Shown here one piece after another: positions 10,502 through 23,722 of a stretch of 64,000 nucleotides of DNA; position 1 is the stretch's first letter, and every line of letters starts with the position of its first letter. The notes below the pieces were generated by a model, which was not told the origin of the DNA, did not search any database, and worked only from the letters and a program-made list of their open reading frames with translations. The position numbers and the translations under genes are program-made. The stretch is from Pyrenophora tritici-repentis (taxonomy: Eukaryota > Ascomycota > Dothideomycetes > Pleosporales > Pleosporaceae): assembly GCF_003171515.1 (NCBI RefSeq), contig NC_089392.1, forward strand, positions 3,348,001 to 3,412,000, read 5' to 3'.

Positions 10502-11387
10502 CGTAAACAATTATCCGCACAAAACGTTTTGGGACCCCGGGGAAGCGAACGGTTCCTGCAGGGCGCAGAGCGTTTCTACGGCCATGCTACTTCTTATCTG
10601 CGTCGGCGGTACGCTAAAGCTACATGATACCTCGGATGGCCCACCCGCACAGTAAAAGCCACACAAATCGAGGGAGCCAAGGTACGATGTTGGCTACTGC
10701 ACGTGGATAGCTATCCTGGTACGCGGCTCTGAATGTTACTGCGAGGTTGGTGGAGGCCGACATGGATAAGTTAGCTTGCCAAGCTACCAAGCACCCGCGG
10801 CTTATCACGTTGCTCAACGATACGTGGGGATGCGTGGGAGCCAGCGGAGCAACAAGCTCGATTTGCCGATGGGACCTTGGTTGCAGGATTCGAGTGCGTC
10901 ATTTTTGTGTTTATTCTTGGCATCATGTTGCTTCTGCGGCCTAGTTGCTGCGCTCGTCGCGCTCGACTTTCTCGGTAGAAACCTCGGGGAGTGGCCGATA
11001 TAGCCCCGAATGACAATGTGAAAATCTATCCTGTCTGTGCCGTGAGCAACTAGCCCGACGTAAATTCAGGTAGATGTGAGTAGCTATTGAACGAATGCTG
11101 CAGAAGTTCGAACTTTGAGACTACAAAAGAAGGATGTGGGCGATAACATCTCATATCGCTGTGTTGGGCGGCGACAGCGCTATGCCAGGGCTATACCGTA
11201 AGATAAATGTTGATTTTTTATATATATTTAGAACACATCAGTCAAGCTAACAGCAGCGGTGAGTAGATACTCGTTCTCCCATATGGCACATGTAATATAC
11301 GGGAATTCCGAAACTTGGATCGTCGCTGACTGTGTTCTCAATCCGGGGCTGAGTAGGCGTTATGCTTTACTAGTTGACAGCATAATC
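10502..11387. other. Intergenic region, no gene seen
   Basis: 5' flank of the GDPD gene and 3' flank of the second DUF7730 gene. Short open frames on both strands look random. There is an AT-rich patch at about 11200-11235. No RNA gene or mobile element was recognised. Confidence 0.6.
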
Positions 11388-12479
11388 CTAGACAGAATCG
11401 TCATCGGTGTCAGAACTATCTCTTTCTGGTAGCTTGAAGATGCATCTGGAATTGCCGACATCGATTTTGGTTGAACATCTCCAGTTAGGAAGAGTGATGG
11501 CAAAGTCTCTTGGCGCAGTGATGTCCTTGATGGGTGCCAGTAAGTCCCTACTATTCTGTGTCCAGAATTCGCCATAACAGTGGTCCCAAAGGTCTAGACA
11601 AAAGTAGAGTTTTATGTGTAGCCGCCGGAGACCAGTCAGTCGGCTAAGCGCTTCCCATGATCTGAACCATTCGCACCTATGGCGTTCGCGCATCAGGTTC
11701 ACTTGAAAGTATTGCTGGTAGTCAACGTCCCAATGAATGCTGAGATTGGTGACCTGGGCCATGCGTTGGGGTAGGAAGAAGTACGAGAGATAACCTGTAG
11801 TTGGATAGTCTTCTAGGCTGGTCGATATGAAGAAATAATTCGACTTGTAAAGATATTCGACTGCTTCTGAGTAACTGTACATGTTGTTAGACTTAGTAAT
11901 ACATGGTCACGGTGTCGACGTCGATCGCCTTGTGGCCAGCATGGGGCCTGCAGTCTTGCGTTGACATATGAATAAAACGGAGATAGCTTACATTATGCGA
12001 CATGTTCTCAGCAAAGGTAGCGCCAAATTGAGACTGTTTTCCTCTCGAGAGGGACTGATATAGCAACTGCAGCAATCGACACTGCATCGTCGTGCGTTCA
12101 GCTGTCCCTGCAACAGGGAAAGATGTATAGAGTCTTCTCTCAATGCTTCCTCGTAAATCATACGTCGTATCTCTAGGGGTAGCTTGGTCATAAACGTGGA
12201 TTGAGTTTGAGGACGTGTTGTTTGGCCCTTTTGTAGATCTGTCGATGTTATGCTGAGCGCGCGTCTGCGAGGCCAAGGTACTATCGGCTTCACTGGCTCT
12301 GCTTTCCTAAAGCGCTCCGTTACTTCGCTCCGGTGAGGTAATAATAAGAACAAACCGCACACGCAAGGCGAGCAGATTGTCCACAGGAGACATTTGCCCG
12401 TTTGCCAGGCTACCGTATGCAGACATTTGCCCGTCTGTCTTCCGGCAGCCTTGAGCTTGTCGCGAAAGCGGGTCGGCAT
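11388..12479 (-). CDS. DUF7730 family protein (copy B)
   Basis: Two exons, 12479-11992 and 11874-11388, with a 117-bp intron (GTAAGC...TACAG), giving 324 aa. As in copy A, the intron splits an Ile codon directly before YSEAVEYLY. The domain starts at LPLEIRRMIYEEALRED (about residue 98). Upstream is a Cys-rich hydrophobic stretch at about 28-48 (LLWTICSPCVCGLFLLL) that could be a membrane anchor; copy A lacks it. The C-terminus is Asp/Ser-rich. Function is unknown. A duplicated 'QTGKCL' motif at residues 15-30 suggests a small internal duplication. Confidence 0.75.
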
Positions 12480-12982
12480 CGTTAGATGAAGTGAAATGTC
12501 GAAGCGATGAGGGTTATTAAGTAGAGGCTGGATAGTCTTGTGTTAGCTGGTGCACTTGCCCTGCAGGGAAGGGCGGGGAAGACGGACCTTGTGGAGCCGA
12601 AGCGGCAAGCCCCACCACGTGTTGGGGATAGAGCGATGACGTTCCCAAGGTCACAGTCGGCCACAAGACGTCGTCAATTTTCCAGTGCTGGGTAGTGCAT
12701 GCCAAAATAACACATGTCCGTATATGACATCCAACTCGTGCGCCCCTAGTCTCTCACGTGGAATGTCCAATGACAAGCACCTTTCGCTGCATCACTAACT
12801 CTAGACCAGACATTACGGAAAACACCTCCAAGGACTATACCCTTCCAGAAGCAGGCTGGATGTACATTATAACTCTGTTCAACAACTACCTAGGTAATCT
12901 CCAAATCACCACCAAGGAAGTGCAGAGTGCTACATACCGCATACCACCCGCATAACGCAATATCCAATTCATCCATTAAATT
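12480..12982. other. Intergenic region, no gene seen
   Basis: Upstream region of DUF7730 copy B and 3' flank of the proline-rich hypothetical. Nothing recognisable was found. Confidence 0.5.
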
Positions 12983-13699
12983 CTAAAGAAAACAAGCAAA
13001 ACCCAAGCCATCTTCCAACAAGCCCCCTCTAAAAACCCAACCTATCCAGACGCCATACCCAACCATATAATTATACTTGTCAAAATCATCATCTTCCCAC
13101 TCTCCCCGAAGATTCCGATAATAATGTATACTTTGCCCCGGGTGAAAAGTCGTCGCAGTACCGCTTATAGCACTCCTTTCGGGGCTCTGCGAGCTTTTAC
13201 CGGGAGTAATAGTGAACTGAGTAGTACCTGTAGCTATTCGTTTTGCAGTTCTGCGAGCTTCGCCTCTTCGGCCTTGGCGTCTTCGGCTAGTGATGTTTGG
13301 GCCAGGGGCTGGATTACTCAGATCTGTAGAGTGGGTGGCCGTGTGCTTTGGGGGCGGGTGTGGTGGCTTTGGGTATTTTTCGGTGGGGATAGGGGGTGTT
13401 GGTTTTAGTATATTTTCTGGTATGTTTTTGTCGCATCCTGTGTGGGAACCCACTTGACGAGGGCGGGGTGGAGGGTGATGGCCTGGTTTAGATGGATGGG
13501 TGTGTGGTGGGCTTGGTCGTGTAGGTGTATTTGGGTGGGTAGATGGTGTAGCTGGTTGCGTAGACGATGTATGACCCCTAGGGCCAAAGCCTGGAGGCCA
13601 GAAAGAAGGTGTGCTAGAATGATAACTATGTCCGGTACCCCACTTTCTGCCATCTCCGAGCCCCGTTATATAGTCTGAGTTGTAACCATACTCCTTCAT
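12983..13699 (-). CDS. Hypothetical proline/histidine-rich protein, gene model uncertain
   Basis: An open 238-aa frame starting MKEYGYNSDY. The middle is Pro/His/Thr-rich low complexity (PPHPPPKH, PPPRPRQ), and the end is aromatic and acidic. I do not recognise a family. A second minus-strand frame, around 13240-13320, encodes a charged Ala/Glu/Lys segment (LAEDAKAEEAKLAELQNE then stop) that looks more like real protein than the overlapping Arg-rich reading. The true gene may therefore switch frame through an unseen intron near 13320 and end at about 13240. Treat both start and end as provisional. Confidence 0.35.
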   Translation of the reverse strand: MKEYGYNSDYITGLGDGRKWGTGHSYHSSTPSFWPPGFGPRGHTSSTQPATPSTHPNTPTRPSPPHTHPSKPGHHPPPRPRQVGSHTGCDKNIPENILKPTPPIPTEKYPKPPHPPPKHTATHSTDLSNPAPGPNITSRRRQGRRGEARRTAKRIATGTTQFTITPGKSSQSPERSAISGTATTFHPGQSIHYYRNLRGEWEDDDFDKYNYMVGYGVWIGWVFRGGLLEDGLGFACFL

Positions 13700-14248
13700 C
13701 GTTGCAGATGTTGCAGTTGTGTTGCTTATGGCGTATGAGGTTGTGGCAAATGCTCAATGACTAAATGGCTTTTCAATGAGTCTTGGTACGAAGAAAAAAA
13801 GGTACTCCGCGTGGCAGTATATATACACCTTAGGATTAGTGAGTTAACTCACAACTAGTTTAATTCTTCTTATCCTAGCGAGTGGTGAGCTCGGATTTAT
13901 TCACGAGTAGGTGTCGTGCGGTCACTTCACGCTCAAACATCACCGAGCACTTCTATGAATTGCAGAAATACACAAGTCATATCACAGCAATCTGAGCATG
14001 TCTTGTGGGGAGAGATATCTCATAGACATGATTCTATCCCAATGCCATCTCTCAAAATGTTGGAGTGGGTGAACCGTACGCATAGGGAAGAAGTTGAGGA
14101 TTGACTGAGGTTGTATTGTACAAGCTATGGAAAGTTTATGTAGGTGAGTGACCATAAACAGCGCTAGTCTCAGATAGGCATCGTCCCATCACCAAACCGT
14201 GACACAAAACCATGTCTTGCATTGCAATCTACATGACTACATCCATGC
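13700..14248. other. Intergenic region, no gene seen
   Basis: Upstream region of the proline-rich gene. TATATATA lies at about 13818, which would suit a TATA element for the minus-strand gene. Nothing else was recognised. Confidence 0.45.
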
Positions 14249-14598
14249 TCAAGAAATACCGTCTTTCGTCAGCTCACCGCAGACCACAGAAAACGCTGCC
14301 ATCTGTTTCTTCAGTGGTACATTGGCAGGAACGAAAGAATTAGCGGCAGCGTTCAAAGCATTGTTGAGCTTGCTTTTTTCTGACTGTGGCGAGGTATCGG
14401 TGCTCGACGACGACTTCATCGCTGCGCCCCATGCCTTTCCATCTTTGGGATATATGGACAACACACACCAGTTATTTCCATGCTCGATACCGATAACGTT
14501 GCGCCAGTCTTCCAGATCTTGGTTCTTGAACATTGCAACCTGCGATCGAATGATTTGCTTGGTGTGGGCGTTGATAATTCGTGTGCCGTCGTGAATGA
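14249..14598 (-). CDS. Possible exon of an unrecognised protein
   Basis: Minus-strand frame with protein-like composition ending in a stop at 14249. It contains SFIHDGTRIINAHTKQII, then FKNQDLEDWRNVIGIEHG, then a Ser/Lys/Asn-rich tail. An ATG at 14533 could start a 94-aa product. The frame, however, stays plausible further upstream, to an AG after ACCAAAAG preceded by a TACTAAA-like branch site, which suggests a 3' exon. I could not find the upstream exon with confidence. No family was recognised. Confidence 0.35.
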
Positions 14599-14639
14599 AA
14601 CTTTTGGTCGTGGTTGTGGTGGTGGGTTTAGTAAGTCAG

Positions 14640-15630
14640 TCGATAGAAGGTTCGGAGTCAGTAAGAGATGGAGGGTAGGCTTATGTACTGCACGGCGATT
14701 CACTCATTTACTAAGCTCCGATGAAGCGCGCGCAACTGCTTGAGAAGTAACTACTTCTATAACTCACCGCACATGTCACGCCAATACCGCAATTAACGCT
14801 AGAGAGTACAGTGAAATCCAAGAAAGACCACCGTTCCAGGTGTATGCTAAGCGCCTTGCTTCCAAGAAATGCGAATATGTGATAGGGTGTAGGTTAACAC
14901 GACATGCATATTGCTCTAGAGCCAAAAGTCTCTGATGTTCCCTATATTTTGAACTCGAACCAAACTCAAGAGTGTCCACAGATGACTGTGAGATTGAAGA
15001 AAGTCGAAGACGTAGCTACCGTCGCAGTGCCACTTCCTGAGCACATATGAGTCTAACGCATTCAAATTACTAATAGGTGGACTAGTATTCCCTGGATACG
15101 TCGAGGGGTGAGAGAATGAGATGGGCATGTGATTGCATTATTGCAAAGCGCGCATGGGTATTCCTCGCGGTATTGACGATTCCGAGTGTTGAAGTGTGAT
15201 GATAGAGTGCGGAGAGTGGCTAGGCTAACGTGATGGCATCACACCATTGCAAGAAAAGATACTAAGCTAGTCCATCATTAGTAGCGGTTCTGACTCCGTT
15301 AACGAATAGACTAATGTCAGTAACATGACACTTGTAGGGTTAAGTACGGAAAGGTACATGTAGACAGAGATAAGGCACTTTGTGAACGGGTTGAGAGAAT
15401 CGAAAACATCTATTTAAGAAACCCATAGATACCTCTATCATTACTAAATGAAAGCCAGAATAATGAAGACCCATGACAATTCATCATCGTGAAAGAGATT
15501 CATCGATGTGATGGTAGCTTGAGCCCCAGAACGGTTAGACCCCGCGGCAATGCCCGCTTAGTCATGATATCGTCTTCGCAATTCGCAAATGGCATGCAGA
15601 ACACGGGCAGCACCTGAATAACCAGCAGCC
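14640..15630. other. Intergenic region, no firm gene
   Basis: Several short minus-strand frames between 14720 and 15128 might be missing exons of the feature at 14249-14598, but no join holds frame convincingly. The last part is the upstream region of the uL15m gene. Confidence 0.4.
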
Positions 15631-16678
15631 ATGCCACCACGGCTACGACTCGTCCAATTGGCGACATCGCTACTCTCCCTATCGAGCAGGACAAATGCCG
15701 CGCCTCTAATCGCCCCGTTCCTCCTGCCCGCACAGCAAAGATGCGCCTCGATCCTCTCCTCGCTCTCTGACAACGCCGGCGCCTACAACAAGAAAATCCG
15801 GCGGGGTCGCGGTCCTGCGTCGGGAAAAGGCAAAACAGGTGGTCGTGGACAAAAGGGTCAGCATGCCCACGGAAAGGTGCCTGCTGGGTTTGAGGGAGGT
15901 CAGACGCCGCAATGGATCACGAACCCAGAGCGAGGGCGCGGGAAACACAACCCCTTCAAGGTGGAAATGTCGCCAATCAACTTGGACAGGATACAGGAAT
16001 GGATCGATCAGGGGCGGTTGGATCCTACGAAACCGATTACCATGAAGGAATTGGCGAAATCAAGGTGTTTGCACGGCGTGAAGAGACATGGCGTCAAGTT
16101 ACTGGCGAGGGTATGACTTTTCCCTTTCACGAGCGCAACGCAATTGCTAATCGGTGGCATAGCATCCAGAGAAGCTAACAACACCCATTCACATCGTCGT
16201 CTCCCGTGCTTCGGCCGACGCCATCGCACGAGTCGAAGCCCTCGGCGGCAGCGTGACGACACGTTTCTATTCCCCCACCGCCATCAAGCGCGTACTGCGT
16301 GGCGAAACTCACCCCGTCATCTCCCTACAAGCCTCGCCGGACCTAGTCGCCCTCGCCGGCCGCATACCAGCCGCCAAGATCCCCTCCCCGATCCTTACGG
16401 CCCTCCAAACGGCGGCCGAAGACAAGAAGAACGAGGTCATGGCGCAAGTCATGAAGCAAATTGGCTCAAAGTATAAATACAGGCTGTCTGACGCTACGGC
16501 AAGAAAGGACATTGAGTACTACCGCGACCCCGCCCACAGGGGCTATCTCAACTATTTGATGAAAGAAGGCGAGAGCCCGAGTTTGTTCTTCAAGCCGCCG
16601 GGCGAGGCCAAGGACAGGAAGAAGCAGAGCGCAAGGAAGAATGCGGCAAAGGCCAGTGCCGAGAACCGCCTCTTCTAG
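15631..16678 (+). CDS. MRPL10: Mitochondrial large-subunit ribosomal protein uL15m
   Basis: Two exons, 15631-16110 and 16163-16678, with a 52-bp intron (GTATGA...CATAG), giving 331 aa. The first 40 residues are Arg/Ser/Leu-rich with no acidic residues, as in a mitochondrial presequence. The bacterial L15 signature follows: [25 protein letters not shown]..., then GFEGGQTP. The second exon carries the conserved hydrophobic L15 core with [21 protein letters not shown] basic C-terminal extension is typical of the mitochondrial version. The protein is part of the 54S subunit; yeast MRPL10 is the orthologue by family. It lies 20 kb from the other mitochondrial translation genes of this window. Confidence 0.92.
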
Positions 16679-19600
16679 AGGAAGGTATCACGAACAAATA
16701 TACTTGAACAAAACCATATACATGAGCATGTTTGCCCCATCAGTGACATATTTTCAAAGCATGTGTCGAACCATTTTGTATCACAAAACCCCCCCATGTA
16801 ATATGTAGGTAAATGGCCGACTCCACCTCCCTCTAGTAGAAAAAGGCCCTGCAATCTCGCCCCAACCTTCCCGATCGAAGCCAACAAATCCACTTCCACA
16901 TTTTTTTAAACATCAGCAACAACAGCCACAACAACCACCACGTCCCACGTAAGATGAATTGTATGAAACACGGATACGAGAGTCGTGGTGTCCCTTGACC
17001 TCCCTCCCTTATTTGAGTAGGTAAAGCAACACCTTCCATCATGCAGCCCCTACCTGACTGGCCAAATGTTCTCGCGACGACGACGACGACGACTTCTGGG
17101 ACAACGCACCATCCCAAGCTGACGTGCACGCGCGCGCTGCCGTCGCCGCCGCCGCCGCTGCCAGCTCCCCTAACTAGTCATGTGTGCTATTTTTCCCACG
17201 GCCCATTTTTGCCTTTTCCACTTTCTCCAGACAGACGGGGCGGGCGTGTGAATTAGCGGGTTGGTTTGTATGTATGTATGTGTGTATGCCGTGTAGGAAG
17301 AGGGAAGAAAGGTTGCGCTTGGGAAACTATATCGGGCGTCCCACGGTTAACCAAGATTTTGATTTTCGCCATAACGAACGGACGGACGGACGGACGACGA
17401 TGACGACGTCAGCTTTTTTTTCTTGACAGCGGCATAACATACATTCTAGTCAGCCCGCAAACATGGTTGACACGTTACTCATAGCTGACGGTCTAGAAGC
17501 CCATGCTTGGGCGTGCGGGCGTGCATGAAGCAACAACTTGTTAATGCGTTGTTTTGGGTCGGGTGTTTGGAAACGACGGACGACCTACTTACGTGCCGGC
17601 ATGAAACATGGTTGGCATCGGGACACGCGCGCGCGGTCTCTGGTTTGCGACGTCGAAAAGGGCAGATTACAAAGGAAAAGAAGGTGGATGATTTGTAATT
17701 ATTAACCCATTATAGGGCAAGTTTTTCGGTGTAGTACTGGGATCATTGGTATCCATGTCAGATCGCATCTGTATCATTGAGATGGGCGCCAAGTTGTGGC
17801 TGATGTGCTTCTCCTTGACGTCTTTGTCTCTGTGTGTGTGTGTTGAGACGTGACCAAAGAAAGAACAAGGGGGTTCCTCTGAGACATGTGAGAAGCTGCA
17901 GCCTTATAAAGCGACGCAAATATACCGACAAAAATCCAAGGGTGGCTGTGGAACACGGCAAACTTGCCTATTGATGATACCTTAGCACCACCTCACTGTG
18001 CAATTAGGCTTATAGCGACGGAGTCCGAGTGGAGGGACAATGCCAACATCAGAGACACAAACAACAACGTATGTGTCTCAGATGGTACATCTTGTCCTAT
18101 TCTTTCTAGTATGACCGTTTACGTGCATACGAGCAATGCCTTGTGACCAACGGGATCGACGAGAAACAGACCCAACACCAACAACAGTTTTTTATCAAAG
18201 TCCGATATAGCCATCATGGCGAAAATAGACATGCGCAGAGTAAACTTGAAAGACGCATGTGACAATAGTGGGTCGTGGGCGTTGCGACAAAAAGACCTGG
18301 CTAATGTTTGATGATGTAGGTCTCAAAGAAAGAGCTGCGGGCTAGGTGGGACCGGTAACGGAAATGCTACGATGAAAGAAAAACCGTCAACAAGGTTCCA
18401 GTTCCTTGGGTGGCTTTTCGGGCAGCGAAAAGGAAGTTTTTGGTTTTTTCAAGACAAAGGCTAAGCCGGCAGACGAATGACGAAAGAGGACGACCATACA
18501 TCAGTAATCATGGGCCGATTACGGCATGTGTGTGTGTGCTGCCACCGCCGTTACTTGTTGCGACGTGTCTGTAGTCAACAGCATATGATGGTCTGCAATC
18601 CGGTGAGACAACCTTGCCTGTCTTACGGACACCTTGTGCCGACGGCTGCTTGCGGCATCTTGCCTGCCCGATTCCTTGTAGCTGCACAAGGCTGAGTAGT
18701 GGATATATAGACCCGTACTGAGAGCTCGTCATAGCCCTCTGTAAGTAGGGCACACACTATGCATATATTGGTAGTAAGCCAAGACATTCCGGCCTATTCG
18801 GTGACATGCAGGTGGCGCAGATGCCGGCCCGTGTTCAAGTGATGAGTGCGTTCGCTTGCAGTCAGGGAAAGCTGAAGTGGATGCGCTGAGTGATGTACCT
18901 ACTGCGATCAGCGCCGTCTGGCCCCAAGCCGCGCCTTGGATAGGCTGGCATGATTAGCTGCAACCAGCGGCTCGAACGACCATCGATCAGGATAGATGAG
19001 CGCCCATGGTTGCTTTTGAGCACCGCAACAAGTGTGGAGTGGCCGTTGGGTTTGGGCGTTGTCTGCTTGGTTGGCTTTTGCATGATGGTGACACGGTGAG
19101 TCGCCGCACGCAGAGGAGGCACCGCCTAATGTCAAGGCGTTGCTGAAACATGGATACCATATTCAGCGCTAGGCAGCCAGCGGCTGTGTAGCCTACGAAA
19201 GCCGACAAAGTAAGGAAGAAGCTGAGTTTGGCCGGCTAGCCCTAATGTTGTTCATGGACGACGGGTGGTGCAAGGTTCTAGCAACGGGGAGCGACGTCGT
19301 TGGTGCAGATTGGAGGAACGTCCTGCATGTTATCTCGAAGGATGGGGTATAATGATGTGTAACTTGGTCACGTAGAAGGCCGTAGAGGGGTCGGATGAAC
19401 TAGCAGGTGGAAACATGGAAAAGACATGGCTAATAGAACATGTGGCGTAACGCATGCACCCGTGGAGTCGTCGTTGTCCATGACAGTGTCAGCCGCGGGA
19501 TAGAAGAGATGCTAATGGTCAGGTGCGTCGCCTCGCAGATCGATAGCCAGGCCCTTGTATACATTTTCACTCAATCTCCGGTGCAAAGCAAGTATCGGTG

Positions 19601-22469
19601 CCCCTTGGATAAAGCCTATCGCTCCCGCGCGTTGTGGTCTGACCAGTCATCATGCTGTAGCACTGTCAGACGAAGCAGCCTTTTCAGGCCCGGTGGTTGT
19701 GTCACACTATACCTATTTACAATTGTCAAAGGACGGTATCTAGACAGTGCAAGGGATCCATCATGCTGGTCACGGATGGCTCGGGGGTTGGATGAGGGCG
19801 TAATATTGCTCTGGAGCGTGGGGTTCCGGAGTGCTTATTCGCCAGGGGTCGTCTTACCTACTTGTTTGAGCAGCAGAGAGCGGGGAATTGGCGATATGGA
19901 TCTCAAGGACGCTAGGCCCAACACGGTGGGCTCGTGTGGCAAGAGAGTACGAGCAGCTGAGTCGGCATGAGGCTGGCCGGCCGACTGCGAGGACTCGCGA
20001 TTGTGCGTCTATCGCGCTCTGCTTTTGCGAATTAGCCCGCTAAGGCAGCAGCAGTGACAGAGCGGAGCGAAAGAGGCGTAGCGGCACAGGCCGTGGTTTT
20101 GGGCAAGCCAAGAACGAGTCGCGAGCATTTTTGCTCTGGCCAGGTAGCGTGATCGGTGACCACCTCTGGCGGTAGGTCTTGGGCAAAAAGGTTCCGCGGC
20201 ACGGTTTAGGCAGAGATTCGTAGCGAAGACGGTGAGAAGTACGGTATACCCAGCACATGTCGGATGCCGCGGCCAAGGGTTTGCATCGTGACTTGTTTGT
20301 GCCCACCCTCGAGGCTCGGTTGAGCAGTTTTTTTCTTCACGGCAATCTTGTCGCCCGGAAGAGGGAAGAGGCGCTAGACGGGCATCCATGGTGGTGTCTC
20401 GGCAGGGACAAATGTTGAAAACAGACGACGGCATCCATCGACGATAAATCCATAATGTGATGTACGCGTCGTGGAAGCACGGTACGTCTCAGCGCACTAT
20501 AGGGCGAGCTAATACATGTGCCGTGAACGGCATAGACTCGTCTTACACCAGTCCAACGCATACACAAGGCTGGGCAGCACGGGCGGGCGTCTCGCTGCTG
20601 CTCGTATAATGGTGTAATGGTGAGGAAAGCTGTGCCGAATATGGACCGTCTACTCGGTACTACGGCTCCGCCATGGTTGAATAATCCATGGAAGGAGCTA
20701 AGCTGCCCTTGCTGCGCCAAAAAAGGCACCATCATCTCCACCACACCGGCGGGCAGGCAGGCGGGCGCGCAGGTGCGGTCGGAGTTGCGGTAGCGGTAGC
20801 GGTAGCGGTTGCATTTTGCAGTTCAACATGTACATGTCAAGATACGATGCAGCACTGCAGCCTCAGATGCACAGCGGGCGCCCGCCGAGGGTTTCCTTTG
20901 ATATAGTATGGAGACAATGCATCACGATTGCAGGACGGGTAAAGGACTCTTGTATCACACATATCAGTGCCTCGCCAGCGGAGCGTACTTGGCCAGCACA
21001 GGCATCCCGAGCCTCCCGTTCGCATCGAAGGGGGGGGGCGTGTTTGAGATGTCGCCCCCCTCACACCGACATCGTACCGATTCCTGATGGAACGCCGTAT
21101 TCAGCATTAGCGAATGGATGCATCCATGCGTGCTCCGTTCCAAGCTCCAAGATCCAAGCGTTTGCCATGGTGCGTGGTGTTCAGAGTTGATTACGTGGGC
21201 ATATATTTGCTCCTGACCTGACCGGCGCCCGAGCAAAGCGTGACCAGGCCCCTTGCCCATGTACGTATGACGGTGCGCGCTTTGCTCCACCATTCCAACA
21301 TCCTCACTCATTGCATTGCAAAGCACCATGACGGGCGGCACGGAAAGTCGACTGCTATCGATAGATTACGGGGGTATGTGCTGCGTCTCCCCTTGCTCCT
21401 GGCGATATTTCCGTCACGGTGCCACGGCTAGCGCAGACATTTAGCGACGCCCATGATTCTGGCCTGCTATTTGCAACTGCTCACATACGAGCCAAGCAAG
21501 ACGGACGACTCCAGAAGCAAGCATGCTTTGCCGGCGGTGCTAGGCGACGGAACAGCCTCTGCGAACCACGGGCGCGCTGCTGCAGTGTGCGATTCAACGT
21601 GGTGCGTTTGCCTTGATGCATTTGCAACAGCAGCAGCAGCGTCCGGGACGACGGCGGTCCCCCTTGACTGGACCGATGCTGCTGATGGGGAGGGGTGGTC
21701 GTGGACGCGTGCTCTGTGATGGAATGCAGCAGGCGAGGCGCGCACAATAGTCCCCAATACGTGTTTCGTCAGGGGCGCTGCAAAGGCGGTTCTGCAGTGC
21801 AGATTGCCTCAACTTGGAGTGCACGCAACGCTGCCCGAGCTCAATAACAATAAGTCATCTAGCGTCGGGGCAGGAGCAGGCTGACGATTGGTCGGAAGCA
21901 GCGGGACCGAGAGAGGCAGCCGAGTGGGCTCCACTTGATTGGGAGTCACACGAAGCAAAATCATCTGCAAAAAAAGAGGATTGAAGATCAGCAGTGCTCG
22001 CTCAAACTTCAGCCTGCAAAGCTTCGCGTTGGACAGGGTTCGGGCTCGGAATTAGGGTATGATTAGGGAAAGGTAAGACCGGCGACTTTGCTAGGGCGGG
22101 CGGGCTGGGCGGCCTGCCTTCGTATCGATTCCTGTTTCTGCGTGTCCTGCGTGTGCTGCTTCTGAGGCTGGCGGCAGCAGCACCACGGTTTGGCCATGGC
22201 AAGTGGCAGTCCCGTCTGCGTCTGCTTTGGCCGAGAGCGAGGGCGATTGCATCAAGCACGGCATGGCGGAATCATCGACGCGGAAGTGGAAGCATGAAAT
22301 GCCATTCCAGACCGCCTGCCCGTTGTCTGATGACTTGACTGGACTACCACATCATTCATGGATGGACCGCCGATGCGCTGCGTCGTGCTGCACCACGCTA
22401 TAGTATAACCCTCGCTCTCGGCAATTCCTGCTCGCGGCTGGTGTCTTTTACATTCGTGTGTATGCCTAT

Positions 22470-22473
<4 letters not shown>

Positions 22474-22508
<35 letters not shown>

Positions 22509-22510
22509 GT
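22474..22510. repeat. TG dinucleotide microsatellite
   Basis: About 15 uninterrupted TG units followed by one C interruption and further TG units. Confidence 0.95.
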
Positions 22511-23690
22511 GGTCCGTCTTGGCCGGTGTAAGGGACCTCACAATCTCTGCACTCGCTCTCGCAAAAGGCTCCGGGCAGCGGGCACAACCAGGCCTACCAT
22601 GTAGGGTGCAGCGAATTGCCGGCACATGTGCGCTGCTGCGTAAGTAGGTACAGACAGGGCAGCGGCGGGCGGATTGATGAGGCCCACCAGCGCTATCGTT
22701 TCTTCGTTTGCGGCCGGAATGGTGTCCCACTGTCGCAGTCGCAGACTGTGCGCATTGGGAACGCCGTGTGTGGTGGGGGTGAATGATGATGGCTGAAGCC
22801 CCTCTCGACGCGCGCCCATGCCACGGTCGGGACTCGCTGAGGCTGTATGGCGCGGCGCAGCCACCAGTTCATCATCTCTCTGCACTCATTACAGTACAGA
22901 TTACAAGCACCACTGGTTGAGCGTCGTGAAGCCCACCATCAGCGGCCTGACTCTTGCTCTGCACTAGCAGGTGCAGCGTATCCATGGCCCGCCGCCGTGA
23001 AAGCTGTGACGATCGTGTGGTTTGGTCGTCGGCAGCGTCGTCGTAGTCAGCCACCCACAACATCACGTCAGGCCCGACAGCACTCGCACTCGATCAAATC
23101 GAGTCGTTGGCCCTGGGGGCGCGGCCTGGTCACGGAGCCCGCTTGTTTGTCTGGTGCTATGTAGCAGACGACTAGTTAGCCACGCCGCGCGGGCTAATTG
23201 CGACTTTGCACCTACATAGCAACTAGCAAAGCGTGATAGACAAAGCGCACCTGTCCGGTCGCTCACTCCTGCCTTGCGCGAGCAGCAGCGCGAGCCCCCC
23301 CGGTCGCGGTTGCTTTGTGCTGGTGTCCGTGCACATCCTAGTCCAGCAGGCGCGGTTGATGTCAGAGCGTCTGAGCGCGGCTTCTCCTTCTGGATCCTGG
23401 ATCAGCCTCTTGGGGCGTTCCTCCTACCCTGCTCGCTCCTGCCTGGAACCTTCCGAGCCTTCACTACTCCGTGTGTGTGAATTACCTATGTTTTATTCAA
23501 ATCCAACGGCCCCAAGCCATGTCTGCGCAAGCAGCGTGCGGGCCCCCGACAATCCGCCTCCCTACCGTCACAATCACTACTCCCCACCCAACACCAAGCC
23601 GCTCCCGGCATAGCAGCCATCGGCCAGGACACTCACTGGGCCTGCCCTCTCTTTATTGTGCCCATCCAACCCTCCTTTGCCTCACCCTCG

Positions 23691-23722
23691 TCGTCTAGTC
23701 GTCTAGTCGTCTAGTCGTCTGG
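23691..23722. repeat. 8-bp tandem repeat, four copies
   Basis: Unit TCGTCTAG is repeated three times exactly, with a fourth copy differing at one base. Confidence 0.9.

Noticed and set aside
19440..19970. 176-codon frame in the gene-free tract
   Set aside because: Residue composition (many Cys, Arg, Ser, Val runs) looks random and no motif is seen.
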